Assembly (NCBI GenBank): GCA_963718755.1
Contig: OY970376.1
Span: 1,178,001-1,242,000, forward strand
Length of the DNA: 64,000 nt
From: VRUE01 sp963718755
GTDB taxonomy: Bacteria > Actinomycetota > Thermoleophilia > Solirubrobacterales > 70-9
Reading direction: 5' to 3'
Part shown: in pieces, positions 33,260-41,462 of the stretch
How positions within the stretch are numbered: the stretch's first letter is position 1
Layout: the number at the start of each line of letters is the position of its first letter
Program-made: the position numbers and the translations under genes
The notes under the pieces: model-generated
Database searches by the model: none
Seen by the model: only the letters and a program-made list of their open reading frames with translations
What the model was told of the DNA's origin: nothing

Positions 33260-34333
33260 CTACACCTTGATCGTGATTACGTCGCCATCTTGGACGACGT
33301 AGTCGCGACCCTCAATGCGGAGCAGGCCCTTGTCGCGGCCGGCGGCGTAACCACCGCACTCGACCAGCTCACGCCAGCCGATCGCCTCGGCTTTGACGAA
33401 GGCTTCCTGGATCTCGGTGTGGATCGTCCCCGCCGCTTCCAGCGCGGTGGCACCACGTTGTAGCGGTCGCGCGACGGCTTCCTTGTCCTCGCCTGCGGTG
33501 AAGAACGTGATCAGCTCCAGCAGGTCGTAGGCGGCGCGGACCAGGCGTGCCAGGCCCGAGCCCTCTACCCCGTAGGACTCGCGCATCTCCTCCGCTTCGG
33601 CCGCGTCAAGCTCGGCCAGCTCGCCCTCGATCCGGGCGCTGACAGCAACCACTCCGGCGCCGACCTCGTTGGCGTGGGCGGTAACCGCGGCGGGGGACTC
33701 GGCATCCCCCTCGTCGACATTGGCCACGTAGAGGATCGGCTTCGAGGTCAGCGCCTGCAGGTTGGCGGGGCCGTGGGCGGCGGCATCGGGGACCGGGATC
33801 GAGCGAGCCGGCTTGCCGGCCGCGAGCGCCTCAACGACCTGCTCCAGCCAGTCCCGCTCCGCGATTGCCTCGGCGTCACCCGACTTGGCGCCCTTGCGCA
33901 CCCGGTCCAGCCGTCGCCCCGCCTGCTCGTAGTCGGAGAGGACCAGCTCGGTCTCGATCGTTTCGATATCGGCAAGGGGGTCGACACGTCCGTCGGGATG
34001 GGGGACGCCGGAGTCGGCGTGGCAGCGGACGACGTGGCAGATCGCATCGGTCTCACGGATCGAAGCGAGGAACTGGTTGCCCAAGCCCTCCCCTTCCGAG
34101 GCCCCTTTGACCAGGCCGGCGATGTCGTGGAAGGAGATCGTCGCCGGGACGAGCTCGGAGCTGCGCACGGTCGCGGCGATCTGCTCCAAGCGCTCGTCCG
34201 GCACCTGGGCGATTGCCACGTTGGGCTCGATCGTCGTGAACGGGTAGTCGCCGGTCTGGGCGCCGCCCTTGGTGAGCGCGTTAAAGAGGGTCGACTTGCC
34301 CGCGTTAGGCAGCCCCACGATCCCCACCTTCAT
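33260..34333 (-). CDS. ychF: Redox-regulated P-loop ATPase YchF (Obg/OLA1 family)
   Basis: 357 residues. GLPNAGKSTLFNALTKGGAQTGDYPFTT (~7-34; G1 and switch), DIAGLVKGASEGEGLGNQFL (G3 region) and NVDE (~200; the NxxE that gives ATP preference) identify YchF. The C-terminal TGS domain is at ~275-357 (LELITFFTAGEDKEAVAR, IEGRDYVVQDGDVITIKV). Family members bind ribosomes and respond to oxidative stress. The start ATG 34333 is preceded by GGAGG and by the leader repeat shared with hemA. Confidence 0.95.
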   Translation of the reverse strand: MKVGIVGLPNAGKSTLFNALTKGGAQTGDYPFTTIEPNVAIAQVPDERLEQIAATVRSSELVPATISFHDIAGLVKGASEGEGLGNQFLASIRETDAICHVVRCHADSGVPHPDGRVDPLADIETIETELVLSDYEQAGRRLDRVRKGAKSGDAEAIAERDWLEQVVEALAAGKPARSIPVPDAAAHGPANLQALTSKPILYVANVDEGDAESPAAVTAHANEVGAGVVAVSARIEGELAELDAAEAEEMRESYGVEGSGLARLVRAAYDLLELITFFTAGEDKEAVARPLQRGATALEAAGTIHTEIQEAFVKAEAIGWRELVECGGYAAGRDKGLLRIEGRDYVVQDGDVITIKV

Positions 34334-34334
34334 A

Positions 34335-34412
34335 AAGCGCCGCCTCCTCTGCTCTCGTGGGGGGCAAAAGAATCAGATATGGATTGCTCCCCACTTCCGC
34401 GTCCGGGGGGGG
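34335..34412 (-). repeat. Leader repeat L1 upstream of ychF
   Basis: Read on the minus strand, about 78 bp up to the ychF start match the region before hemA (52312-52394): CCCGGACGCGG, then TCCATATCTGATTCTTT, then GAGGAGGCGGCGC directly before the start codon. GTGGGGAGCAA and TTGCCCCCCAC (34394-34384 and 34367-34357) form a stem at 10 of 11 pairs around the conserved TCCATATCTGATTC loop. The hemA copy has different stem bases that still pair. Confidence 0.75.
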
Positions 34413-34421
34413 CTTGGCATG

Positions 34422-34916
34422 TCATAGGGAAAGGGGAACCGCCAATCCCAGGGCGATGCCGAGCAGGGCGCCCGCGAGGACGTCGGAGGGGTAGTGCATG
34501 CCGAGGTAGGGACGGCCCAGGGCGAGAGCGGCCGCCAACAGGAAGGCAAGCGCGCCGAGCGGCTCGACCCGCGTCATCGCCGTCGCCACGGCAAAGGCCG
34601 AGGTCGCGTGGGCGGAGGGGAAGCTGAGCGAGCTGGGGGCGCCGCCGAGCGGCGGCAGGCCCTCCAACACCGGTCGCGGTCGCTTGACGATCAGCTTGAC
34701 CACGTAGTTGAGCCCGATCGCGAATGGGCCGAGCAGGGCGCAGATCAGCCACGCTTCGCGGTTCGAGCCGTCGAAGATCGCGAGCCCGATCCCAAGCAGG
34801 AACCAGATCGCCGCGTTGTTGCCGGTCCTGCCCAGCAGCTTGGCGCAGCGCTCGAGCGCGGGCGAGTGCCCGCGGGTGCGCATCGCGCGCAGCAGTCTGA
34901 GGTCGGCGGTCTGCAC
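34422..34916 (-). CDS. PAP2-family membrane phosphatase
   Basis: 164 residues with five or six hydrophobic stretches. The three PAP2 motifs are visible: KLIVKRPRP (KxxxxxxRP, ~74-82), SFPSAHATSAF (PSxH, ~98-108) and GRPYLGMHYPSDVLAG (SR-x5-H-x3-D with Gly for Ser, ~134-149). Enzymes of this type remove phosphate from lipids such as undecaprenyl pyrophosphate or phosphatidate at the outer membrane face. It faces away from the divergent BtrH-like gene 26 bp distant. Confidence 0.85.
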   Translation of the reverse strand: MQTADLRLLRAMRTRGHSPALERCAKLLGRTGNNAAIWFLLGIGLAIFDGSNREAWLICALLGPFAIGLNYVVKLIVKRPRPVLEGLPPLGGAPSSLSFPSAHATSAFAVATAMTRVEPLGALAFLLAAALALGRPYLGMHYPSDVLAGALLGIALGLAVPLSL

Positions 34917-34942
34917 TGGCGGGGCAGGATAATCAGCGGGCG

Positions 34943-35911
34943 ATGCCCTCCGTCCCCGGCTACACCCACACGCCCGGCCAGCACTGCGGCTCGACCGCCC
35001 TGCGCAACCTGCTCGCCTTCCACGGGATCGAGATCAGCGAGGAGATGGCCTTCGGGCTCGGGGCCGGAGCCTGCTTCTACTACGTGACGATCGAGGACGC
35101 CTCGCCGACGCGTTGGTTCAACGGCCGCACCGCCCGGCTCGAGGAGAACTTCGACGAGCTGACCGGGGCGGCGCTCGAGCTGCGCACGTTCGACCGCGGT
35201 GACGACGGCGCCTGGGACGCGGCCCGGGCCGAGGTCGACGCCGGCCGGCCGGTCCTCCTGCTCACCGACCTCTATTACCTGGACCACTACGGCAACTCGG
35301 CCCACTTCCCCGGCCACGCTGTCGTCCTCGCCGGCTACGACGACGAGGACGCGCACCTCTCCGACACCGGCTTCGAGCAGCTGCAGACGACCAAGCTGGA
35401 GAACCTCGACAAAGCGCGCCACAGCGAGCACCCCGCCTACCCGCTCTCCGGTCATATGTTCACCGCCACCGGCGAGGTCTCACCACAGCGGTTGGACGAG
35501 GCGATACCGGCGGCAATAGAGCACGCCGCCCGGGCGATGGTCGAGCCCGAGTTCCGCGGCTTCTCCGGCCTCGACGCGGTGCGCCGCCTCGCCGAGGAGG
35601 CGGGCTCCTGGCCGGAGGTCGCCGAGGACTGGCAGTGGTGCGCCCGCTTCGGCTACCAGGTGATCGAGCGGCGCGGCACCGGCGGCGGCGCGTTCCGCTT
35701 GATGTACTCGCGGTTCCTCGAAGAGGCGGGGTGCAGCGAGGCGCCGCTGGCAACGGCGGCCGCGGCCGCATGGACCGATCTGGCCAACGCCTTCCACGCG
35801 GCCAGCGAGAACAACGAGCCAAAACCTGAGTTCTGGCGCCAAATCGACACAGCGGCCAATCGCGTAGCCGAGGTGGAGGAGCGCCTCTGGACCTCTTTGG
35901 CCAATCCGTAG
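34943..35911 (+). CDS. BtrH N-terminal / DUF4872 domain protein
   Basis: 322 residues, cytoplasmic. The start PGYTHTPGQHCGSTALRNLLAFHG carries the CGS(T/S) nucleophile pattern of the BtrH_N fold, a papain-like acyltransferase named after butirosin biosynthesis. HFPGHAVVLAGYDDEDAHLSDTGFEQLQTT supplies the His and Asp expected later. Residues ~165-320 match the accompanying DUF4872 helical region. These proteins are usually linked to aminoacyl or peptidyl transfer; no biosynthetic cluster surrounds it here, so its substrate is unknown. Confidence 0.75.
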   Translation: MPSVPGYTHTPGQHCGSTALRNLLAFHGIEISEEMAFGLGAGACFYYVTIEDASPTRWFNGRTARLEENFDELTGAALELRTFDRGDDGAWDAARAEVDAGRPVLLLTDLYYLDHYGNSAHFPGHAVVLAGYDDEDAHLSDTGFEQLQTTKLENLDKARHSEHPAYPLSGHMFTATGEVSPQRLDEAIPAAIEHAARAMVEPEFRGFSGLDAVRRLAEEAGSWPEVAEDWQWCARFGYQVIERRGTGGGAFRLMYSRFLEEAGCSEAPLATAAAAAWTDLANAFHAASENNEPKPEFWRQIDTAANRVAEVEERLWTSLANP

Positions 35912-35920
35912 TTATCCCCT

Positions 35921-35940
35921 ATGGAGTCCGCGGACTCCAT
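35921..35940. promoter_or_regulatory. Perfect 20-bp palindrome upstream of the 1010-residue secreted protein
   Basis: ATGGAGTCCGCGGACTCCAT has no loop, so it resembles an operator for a dimeric repressor more than an RNA hairpin. It begins 9 nt after the previous stop and about 70 bp before the ATG at 36009. The ribosome site TTGGAGGAG is clear further down. Confidence 0.4.
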
Positions 35941-36008
35941 GGTGTACCGTTTTTAACTGCGGGAGGCGGGTAGTTGCTTTGTGAAACCCGTCTTGGAGGA
36001 GAGTTCAT

Positions 36009-39000
36009 ATGAGAAGCACGCGTGGCCCATTGGGGCTTCTCGTTCTCACCGCTGCATTCCTTGTCTTTGCTTTCGGCGCTTCAGCCCCGGCCGATACCCA
36101 GGACATCATCCAGCCGCAGGCCCCGGAATCGTTTGATTCAGGGTTCCAGGCGGGAACCTGCACCGCTGAAACGGAAGCGGGATTGCCGCCGGAAGGTCCT
36201 CCTCCCAAACGGTGTTCAGTGGAAACGCCCGGCCTCTTCTTCAAAACGGCCTCGGGCCACCCGCCGATCGGGTTCACCCAGTACACCATCGAGCACGCGC
36301 CGTACACGCTCATCCCCGGACCGGGCTTCTTGGCACCGATTCCCGGTGAAGACATCAAAGAACACACGATCCGGACGCTGCGCACCGATCTGCCGCCGGG
36401 CCTCACGGTGAATCCGGAGGCGACCCCGTCGCGGTGCCCGTTGGCCAGCTTCCTCAACCAACCAGTCCCGGGAACCTTCGTGCCGACCTGCGACGCCTCA
36501 ACCCAGACCGGCACCGACAAAATCACCCTGGTCACGAACAAAAACGAAGTCGAAGTCGCACCGGGGGTGAAACCGCCGAAAGGCTTCGTGATCCCCCCGA
36601 TCCCCGGCGGAACCGAAATCCCGGTCTACAACCTGGTCCCGGCCGAAGGTGAACCGGCGAAACTCGGCTTCGTCGTCAACGGAAAAATTCCGATCTTCCT
36701 TGAAACGGAGGTGGCCTGGGAGAACGACTTCCACGAGAGCTTCACGATCAAACTGCTGAACACGGCGGAAGCAAGCGGCCTCTCGACGCTGATCAGCCGC
36801 CTCGTCACTAACGGGGCCACGACGGGCAACGGTACTTACCTGACCAACCCGACCACCTGCTTCGACCCCAACGAACCGGCGTTCGAACACCTCTACTCGA
36901 CCTGGTTCCGGGCCGAGTCCCATGCGGACCCCGCAAACCCGAACTTCCCCGCCGGCGTCACCGCCGTCGAGGCGCCGCTGCCGAAAGTTCCGCCGAACAC
37001 CGGGCCGCGGATCAAACAGGAAGGCTGCGAGACGATCCCGTTCGAACCTTCGATCGAAGCGGATGCCGGAACCGAGAGCATCGACTCCCCCGCGGCGGCG
37101 ACTGTGACGGCGAAATTACCGTTCGATCCGGCCACCGAAGGCGGAGCGGCAAATCAGTCCCAGTCGCATGTTCGAAGTGCCGAGGTCTCGCTGCCACAGG
37201 GAATGGGGCTGAACCCCTCGGGGGCCAACGGCCTCGTGGCGTGCACCGACGCTCAATTCAAGAAGGGGCAGCGGGTGGAGACGAACGAATGCCCACCCGA
37301 GTCCGTCATCGGCACGGTCGAGGTGGTCTCACCGCCGCTGGCTGAGCCGCTCGAGGGCGACGTCTACGTCGGCGAACAGCAGAGCCAGGATCCCCAGTCC
37401 GGCGAGATGTTCCGCATCCTGATCGAAGCGAAGAGCGCGCATGAGGGCATCTTCGCCCGCCTGGTGGGCAACGTGAAAGCGAACCCGGTCACCGGGGAGC
37501 TGACTGCGGTCCTCACCGACAAGATCGTCGGCCAGTTCGCCGGCACGCTGCCCGACGGGCTGCCGCAGGTTCCTTTCGAGACGGTGAAAATGCATCTCGG
37601 CGGCTCGAAAGCGACGCTGACGAGCCCGCCCACCTGCGCGACCTTCGAGGCGACGGGTCAGTTCGAACCATGGGCCAGGCCCGGCGAACAGGTTCCCGTC
37701 AGCGCCAAACTGCCGACGCTCTCCAGCGATCCCGGCGGGGGCAGCTGCCCGCAGACGCTCGCGGAGCGCAAGTTCGCACCGTTCTACGCCGCTGGCCCGC
37801 AGGGCAACGGCGCGGGTGACTTCGTCCCCTTCCGGCTCGACCTCTTCCGTGACGACGGCAACCAGGAGGTGAAGCAGATCGACGTCGACCTCCCCCCCGG
37901 GATGGTCGCCAAACTGAAAGGAGTCGAGTACTGCCCACAGGCAAGCATCGACGCGGCTGGCTCGCGCACCGGCAAAGAGGAGCAGGCGAACCCAAGCTGC
38001 CCCTCGAGCAGCTTCGTCGGCACGGCCAAGATTGACGCCGGCACCGGCCCGTCGCCGTTCAAGGCCAACGGCAACGCCTACCTCGCCGGCCCCTACAAAG
38101 AGGCGCCGGTGAGCATGGTCTTCGTGACGCCGGCGGTCGCCGGGCCGTTTGACCTCGGCAACGTCGTCGTGCGGGCCGCGCTCAACGTCGACCCCGAAAC
38201 GGTGGAGGTCCGGGCCGTGTCTGACCCGATCCCGGACGTCTTCGGCGGGGTCAAGCTAGACATCCGGACGATCGCGGTCAACCTGGACCGAAAAGATTTC
38301 ACCCTCAATCCGACCACCTGCCGTGAACCGCTGAAAATCGAGTCCACCCTGTTCGGCGGTGGTGGCAACCCGGCGGACCCGGCCCAATGGCAGCAAACGA
38401 CGCGAACCGACACGATCCAGTTCCGTGGTTGCAAAGACCTGCAGTACAAACCGAAGTTCTACGCCAGGATCTTCGGCGGAAAAAACCAGATGCAGCGGGC
38501 CGCCCACCCGAAGTTCCGGGCTACGCTCGATGCACGCAACGGCGATGCCAACACGCGCAGGGCGGCTTTCATCCTGCCCCGCGCGACGATTCTCGATCAG
38601 GGGCACATCAAAACGATCTGCACCAGGGTCCAGTTGGCAGCGAACAATTGTCCGAAAGGGTCGGTCTACGGCAACGCCACGGCGACCTCGCCGTTGCTCG
38701 CCGGCAAGCTCAAGGGCCCGGTCTACCTGACCTCGTCCGACAACGAACTGCCGGACCTGCTGGCCGACCTCAAGGGTCAGGTCAACATCCGGTTGCGCGG
38801 CGTGATCAGCTCGTCGAACGGCCGCCTGAAGACGGTGTTCCGCAAAACGCCTGACGTCGCCGTGGACAAATTCGTCCTGACCATGAAGGGTGGGGACAAG
38901 GGGCTGCTGATCAACTCGCGCAATCTCTGCTCGAGGCAGACCACCGGCTTCCTCAACCTCAAAGCCCAGAACAGCAGGCAGCTGAAGAGGAAAAACCTGC

Positions 39001-39041
39001 GGCTCAACATCCCGGCTTGCCGCGGGGGCCAAAACAACTAG
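36009..39041 (+). CDS. Very large secreted repeat protein of unknown function
   Basis: 1010 residues with a signal peptide (GLLVLTAAFLVFAFGASAPA) and a strong ribosome site (GGAGGAG). The chain repeats a unit of the form LPPG...NP...C...CP..S.(I/V)GT near residues 127, 394 and 627, often followed by PLxGxVYx. The last ~170 residues contain CPKGSVYGNATATSPLLAGKL, LPDLLADLKGQVNIRLRGVIS and GLLINSRNLC. Cysteines occur in pairs and probably form disulfides. The gene uses more AAA and GAA codons than its neighbours. I know of similar architecture in large extracellular proteins of Thermoleophilia, but no function is known to me. Confidence 0.8.
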   Translation: MRSTRGPLGLLVLTAAFLVFAFGASAPADTQDIIQPQAPESFDSGFQAGTCTAETEAGLPPEGPPPKRCSVETPGLFFKTASGHPPIGFTQYTIEHAPYTLIPGPGFLAPIPGEDIKEHTIRTLRTDLPPGLTVNPEATPSRCPLASFLNQPVPGTFVPTCDASTQTGTDKITLVTNKNEVEVAPGVKPPKGFVIPPIPGGTEIPVYNLVPAEGEPAKLGFVVNGKIPIFLETEVAWENDFHESFTIKLLNTAEASGLSTLISRLVTNGATTGNGTYLTNPTTCFDPNEPAFEHLYSTWFRAESHADPANPNFPAGVTAVEAPLPKVPPNTGPRIKQEGCETIPFEPSIEADAGTESIDSPAAATVTAKLPFDPATEGGAANQSQSHVRSAEVSLPQGMGLNPSGANGLVACTDAQFKKGQRVETNECPPESVIGTVEVVSPPLAEPLEGDVYVGEQQSQDPQSGEMFRILIEAKSAHEGIFARLVGNVKANPVTGELTAVLTDKIVGQFAGTLPDGLPQVPFETVKMHLGGSKATLTSPPTCATFEATGQFEPWARPGEQVPVSAKLPTLSSDPGGGSCPQTLAERKFAPFYAAGPQGNGAGDFVPFRLDLFRDDGNQEVKQIDVDLPPGMVAKLKGVEYCPQASIDAAGSRTGKEEQANPSCPSSSFVGTAKIDAGTGPSPFKANGNAYLAGPYKEAPVSMVFVTPAVAGPFDLGNVVVRAALNVDPETVEVRAVSDPIPDVFGGVKLDIRTIAVNLDRKDFTLNPTTCREPLKIESTLFGGGGNPADPAQWQQTTRTDTIQFRGCKDLQYKPKFYARIFGGKNQMQRAAHPKFRATLDARNGDANTRRAAFILPRATILDQGHIKTICTRVQLAANNCPKGSVYGNATATSPLLAGKLKGPVYLTSSDNELPDLLADLKGQVNIRLRGVISSSNGRLKTVFRKTPDVAVDKFVLTMKGGDKGLLINSRNLCSRQTTGFLNLKAQNSRQLKRKNLRLNIPACRGGQNN

Positions 39042-39110
39042 CGGTAGCCCGGCGCCGGGGCGGGCCTCCCTCCGTCCCGGCGCCTCTGCCGTCGGCTATG
39101 CATTGAGGCA

Positions 39111-39869
39111 ATGGCCGAGGGCGACACGATCCTGCGCGCCAGCCGGCGGATCGAAGCAGGGGTAGGCGGGCAAGAGCTGGGGGTCAGAGCGCGTAGCGGT
39201 CGGGCTCGCGCAGCCGGCCTCGAACGAGTTGACGGCCGCCGGCTGGAGCGAGTCGACGCACACGGCAAGCACCTGCTGTTCCACTTCGGTGACCTCGTCC
39301 TCCACAGTCACATGGGGATGAGCGGCTCTTGGCACGTTTACAGCCGCGGCGCCAGGTGGCACAAGCCGGCGCGCGCGGCGTGGTTGACCCTGAGCGGAGC
39401 CGAGGCGGAAGCGGTCCAGTTCGACGGGCCGACGCTGCGCCTGTTGAGCGCGACGCAGCTGCGCTCAGATCCAGCGCTGTCCCGGCTGGGCCCCGACGTT
39501 CTCGCGCCGGAGTTCGATCCGGGGGCGGTCCGTGCCCATCTTCAGGCCACGCCCGAGCGCGAGCTGGGGAACGCGCTGCTCGACCAGAAGCTGATCGCCG
39601 GGATCGGCAACATCTTCAAGAGCGAGGCCTGCTTCGCGGTGAAAGTAAGCCCCTGGCACAGGGTCGGCGAGCTTGACGACGGTGAGGTCGAGCGCGTCCT
39701 CGAAGCCGCGCGGCGGCTGATGCAAGGGTCGGTCGAGAAGGGCCGCCCCAGCCGCGCCGTCTACCACCGCGCCGGCCAACCCTGCAAAACCTGCGGCATG
39801 CCGATCGCGGCCCGCGGCCAGGGCGACACCAACCGCCGCACCTACTGGTGCCCTCGCTGCCAGCGGTAG
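39111..39869 (+). CDS. Fpg/Nei-family DNA glycosylase with altered N-terminus
   Basis: 252 residues. LHSHMGMSGSWHVY (~63-76), LLDQKLIAGIGNIFKSEACF (~160-180; H2TH helices with the conserved Asn) and the zinc finger CKTC...CPRC at the C-terminus place it in the Nei2/endonuclease VIII group. It starts M-A-E-G-D-T-I-L, whereas active members start M-P-E-G-D-T: the second residue, whose amino group is the catalytic nucleophile in Fpg/Nei, is Ala (GCC) in place of Pro. It may be a weak or inactive glycosylase, or one that uses another amine such as the conserved Lys (AHGKHLLF). Confidence 0.85.
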   Translation: MAEGDTILRASRRIEAGVGGQELGVRARSGRARAAGLERVDGRRLERVDAHGKHLLFHFGDLVLHSHMGMSGSWHVYSRGARWHKPARAAWLTLSGAEAEAVQFDGPTLRLLSATQLRSDPALSRLGPDVLAPEFDPGAVRAHLQATPERELGNALLDQKLIAGIGNIFKSEACFAVKVSPWHRVGELDDGEVERVLEAARRLMQGSVEKGRPSRAVYHRAGQPCKTCGMPIAARGQGDTNRRTYWCPRCQR

Positions 39870-39896
39870 TACATCGCCGGCGCGCCAGGGCGACGC

Positions 39897-40163
39897 ATGC
39901 GCTCACGCGCAATCGGGTACCCGATGCCCATGCTTCCGTGGATCCTCAGGCGCGCCTCGAAGCGCGTCCCCTGGGGGATGGTGTTGACCGTCTCGCTCTG
40001 GCTTGCCCAGAAAGGCCGTGAGCGAGTGAACCACAATCTGACGCACTCCGAGCAGCAGGAGTTTCTGCACCTGATCGCAAAGTCGAAGGGGCGGCCAAGC
40101 AACCTCTCGCAGCGCGACCGGACGCGGGTCAAGAACATCGCCAGGAAGGCGATCCGCGGCTAG
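39897..40163 (+). CDS. Small hypothetical protein
   Basis: 88 residues or fewer; ATG 39897 and ATG 39921 are both possible. The second half is strongly basic: GRERVNHNLTHSEQQEFLHLIAKSKG followed by RPSNLSQRDRTRVKNIARKA. That pattern looks like a small helical DNA- or RNA-binding protein and is not random sequence. The family is not recognised. It follows the Nei-like gene by 27 nt. Confidence 0.5.
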   Translation: MRSRAIGYPMPMLPWILRRASKRVPWGMVLTVSLWLAQKGRERVNHNLTHSEQQEFLHLIAKSKGRPSNLSQRDRTRVKNIARKAIRG

Positions 40164-40185
40164 AACGCCTACCCGCGTGGGTGAT

Positions 40186-40800
40186 CTACGAACCGGGCGT
40201 CAGGCGGGCGAAGTAGGCAAACCAGTTGCCGGAGTGGGTTTCGTAGGCGAGACCGGCGTCGACGGCTTGCCGCTCCAGGCTCGTCCGCGTGGTGAAGTGG
40301 GGGTCGCCGAAGAGCTCGCCGACGACGAGGCGGCCCGCCGGCTTCAACACACGGCGGATCTCCCGCAGGGCGGCACCGGGCTCGGGAATCTCGCCGAGCA
40401 CGGCGGTGAGGACGACCGCGTCGACCGATGCGTCCTCATAGGGCAGTGCGGTTGCGTCACCCTGGGTCGGGACCACATTGCCCAGGCCGCGCTCGGCGGC
40501 GCGAGCGGTGACGTGGTCGAGGAACTCCTGCTGCAGGTCGAAGATCTCTACCCGCCCCTCGCCACCGACCCACTCCGCGATGTCCAGCGTGTAATAGCCG
40601 GTGCCCGGACCGATCTCGAGCACCCGCTCGCCAGGCTGCGGCGCCAGGACCCAGCGCAGGCGGTCGCAGGTGATGACCGGGTGCGGTGCTTCGACCCAGA
40701 AGCGCTGTCCGTAAGGGCAGGCCGAAGGGTTCTTACGCCACCACAGGGCTGCCGCCAGCGTCGCCAACCCCGCGACCCCGAGCAACCGGCGGGCTCGCAT
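40186..40800 (-). CDS. Class I SAM-dependent methyltransferase
   Basis: 204 residues from ATG 40800, which overlaps the stop of the upstream gene (TGATG). An N-terminal hydrophobic helix (LLGVAGLATLAAALWW) suggests membrane anchoring. VLEIGPGTGYYTLDIA (~62-77) is motif I, VEIFDLQQEF the acidic end of strand 2, and GDATALPYEDASVDAVVLTAVLGEI covers motifs II and III. It belongs to the Methyltransf_11 type; the substrate is unknown. Confidence 0.85.
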   Translation of the reverse strand: MRARRLLGVAGLATLAAALWWRKNPSACPYGQRFWVEAPHPVITCDRLRWVLAPQPGERVLEIGPGTGYYTLDIAEWVGGEGRVEIFDLQQEFLDHVTARAAERGLGNVVPTQGDATALPYEDASVDAVVLTAVLGEIPEPGAALREIRRVLKPAGRLVVGELFGDPHFTTRTSLERQAVDAGLAYETHSGNWFAYFARLTPGS

Positions 40801-41027
40801 CAGTCCTGCCGGTCGAGGGCGAAGCCGACCCGGTGCCCGGCCGAATCGATACGCAGGAAGGCGACCTTGCCGACGTAGATGGAGAGGACGCCATCCTCGG
40901 TCTTGATGTCGTGCCAGCCGCCCTTCTCTACCTGCTTGCGCAGGTCCTTCAGCTCGTCGCTGCTGAGCCGCACCGGGACCACCTGTCCACCCTCGAAGCC
41001 GATCTCCACCTTCTGCACGTCCGCCAT
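40800..41027 (-). CDS. Small conserved hypothetical protein
   Basis: 75 residues in the middle of a three-gene unit, with its stop overlapping the next start and its start overlapping the previous stop. The sequence VEIGFEGGQVVPVRLSSDEL followed by WHDIKTEDGVLSIYVGKVAFLRID looks like a compact mostly-beta domain. The tight coupling supports it being real. No function is recognised. Confidence 0.7.
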   Translation of the reverse strand: MADVQKVEIGFEGGQVVPVRLSSDELKDLRKQVEKGGWHDIKTEDGVLSIYVGKVAFLRIDSAGHRVGFALDRQD

Positions 41028-41440
41028 CAGTGCTCCTCTCCATCAGGTTCGACGATCTCGGTCAGGACACCGCCGGTCGAGCGCGGCTGGATGAACGCGA
41101 CCCGGCTGCCGCGGATTCCCGTCCGCGCCTCGCTGTCGATCAACTCGAGCCCGGCGGCAGCGAGCCGCTCCAGGGTCGAGTCGATGTCATCGACGGCATA
41201 GGCGACATGGTGCAGTCCCGGCCCCTTGCGGGCGAGGAACTTGCCGACAGCGGTCTCGGGGCCAAGTGGCCGCAACAGCTCGACATGCCCGTCGCCGACA
41301 TCGAGCAGCACCGCCTCGACCCCCTGCGCCTCGACGGTCTCGCGGTGGGCGACGGTCATCTCGAAGGTCTCCGCGTAGAGCTGGAGCGCCGCATCGATGT
41401 CCTCGACGGCGACGCCGATGTGGTCGATCTTGCCGAACAT
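41027..41440 (-). CDS. mce: VOC-family protein, methylmalonyl-CoA epimerase-like
   Basis: 137 residues from ATG 41440. Two betaalphabetabetabeta halves are seen: IDHIGVAVEDIDAALQLYAE (first metal His) and GLHHVAYAVDDIDSTLERLA (second), with VELLRPLG and GGVLTEIVEP providing the Glu ligands. Length and motifs fit methylmalonyl-CoA epimerase, which links propionyl-CoA to succinyl-CoA. No mutase gene is in the window, so a glyoxalase-like role cannot be excluded. It is first in the unit with the 75-residue protein and the methyltransferase. Confidence 0.85.
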   Translation of the reverse strand: MFGKIDHIGVAVEDIDAALQLYAETFEMTVAHRETVEAQGVEAVLLDVGDGHVELLRPLGPETAVGKFLARKGPGLHHVAYAVDDIDSTLERLAAAGLELIDSEARTGIRGSRVAFIQPRSTGGVLTEIVEPDGEEH

Positions 41441-41462
41441 CGGCGGGAGTCTAGATGGACGC

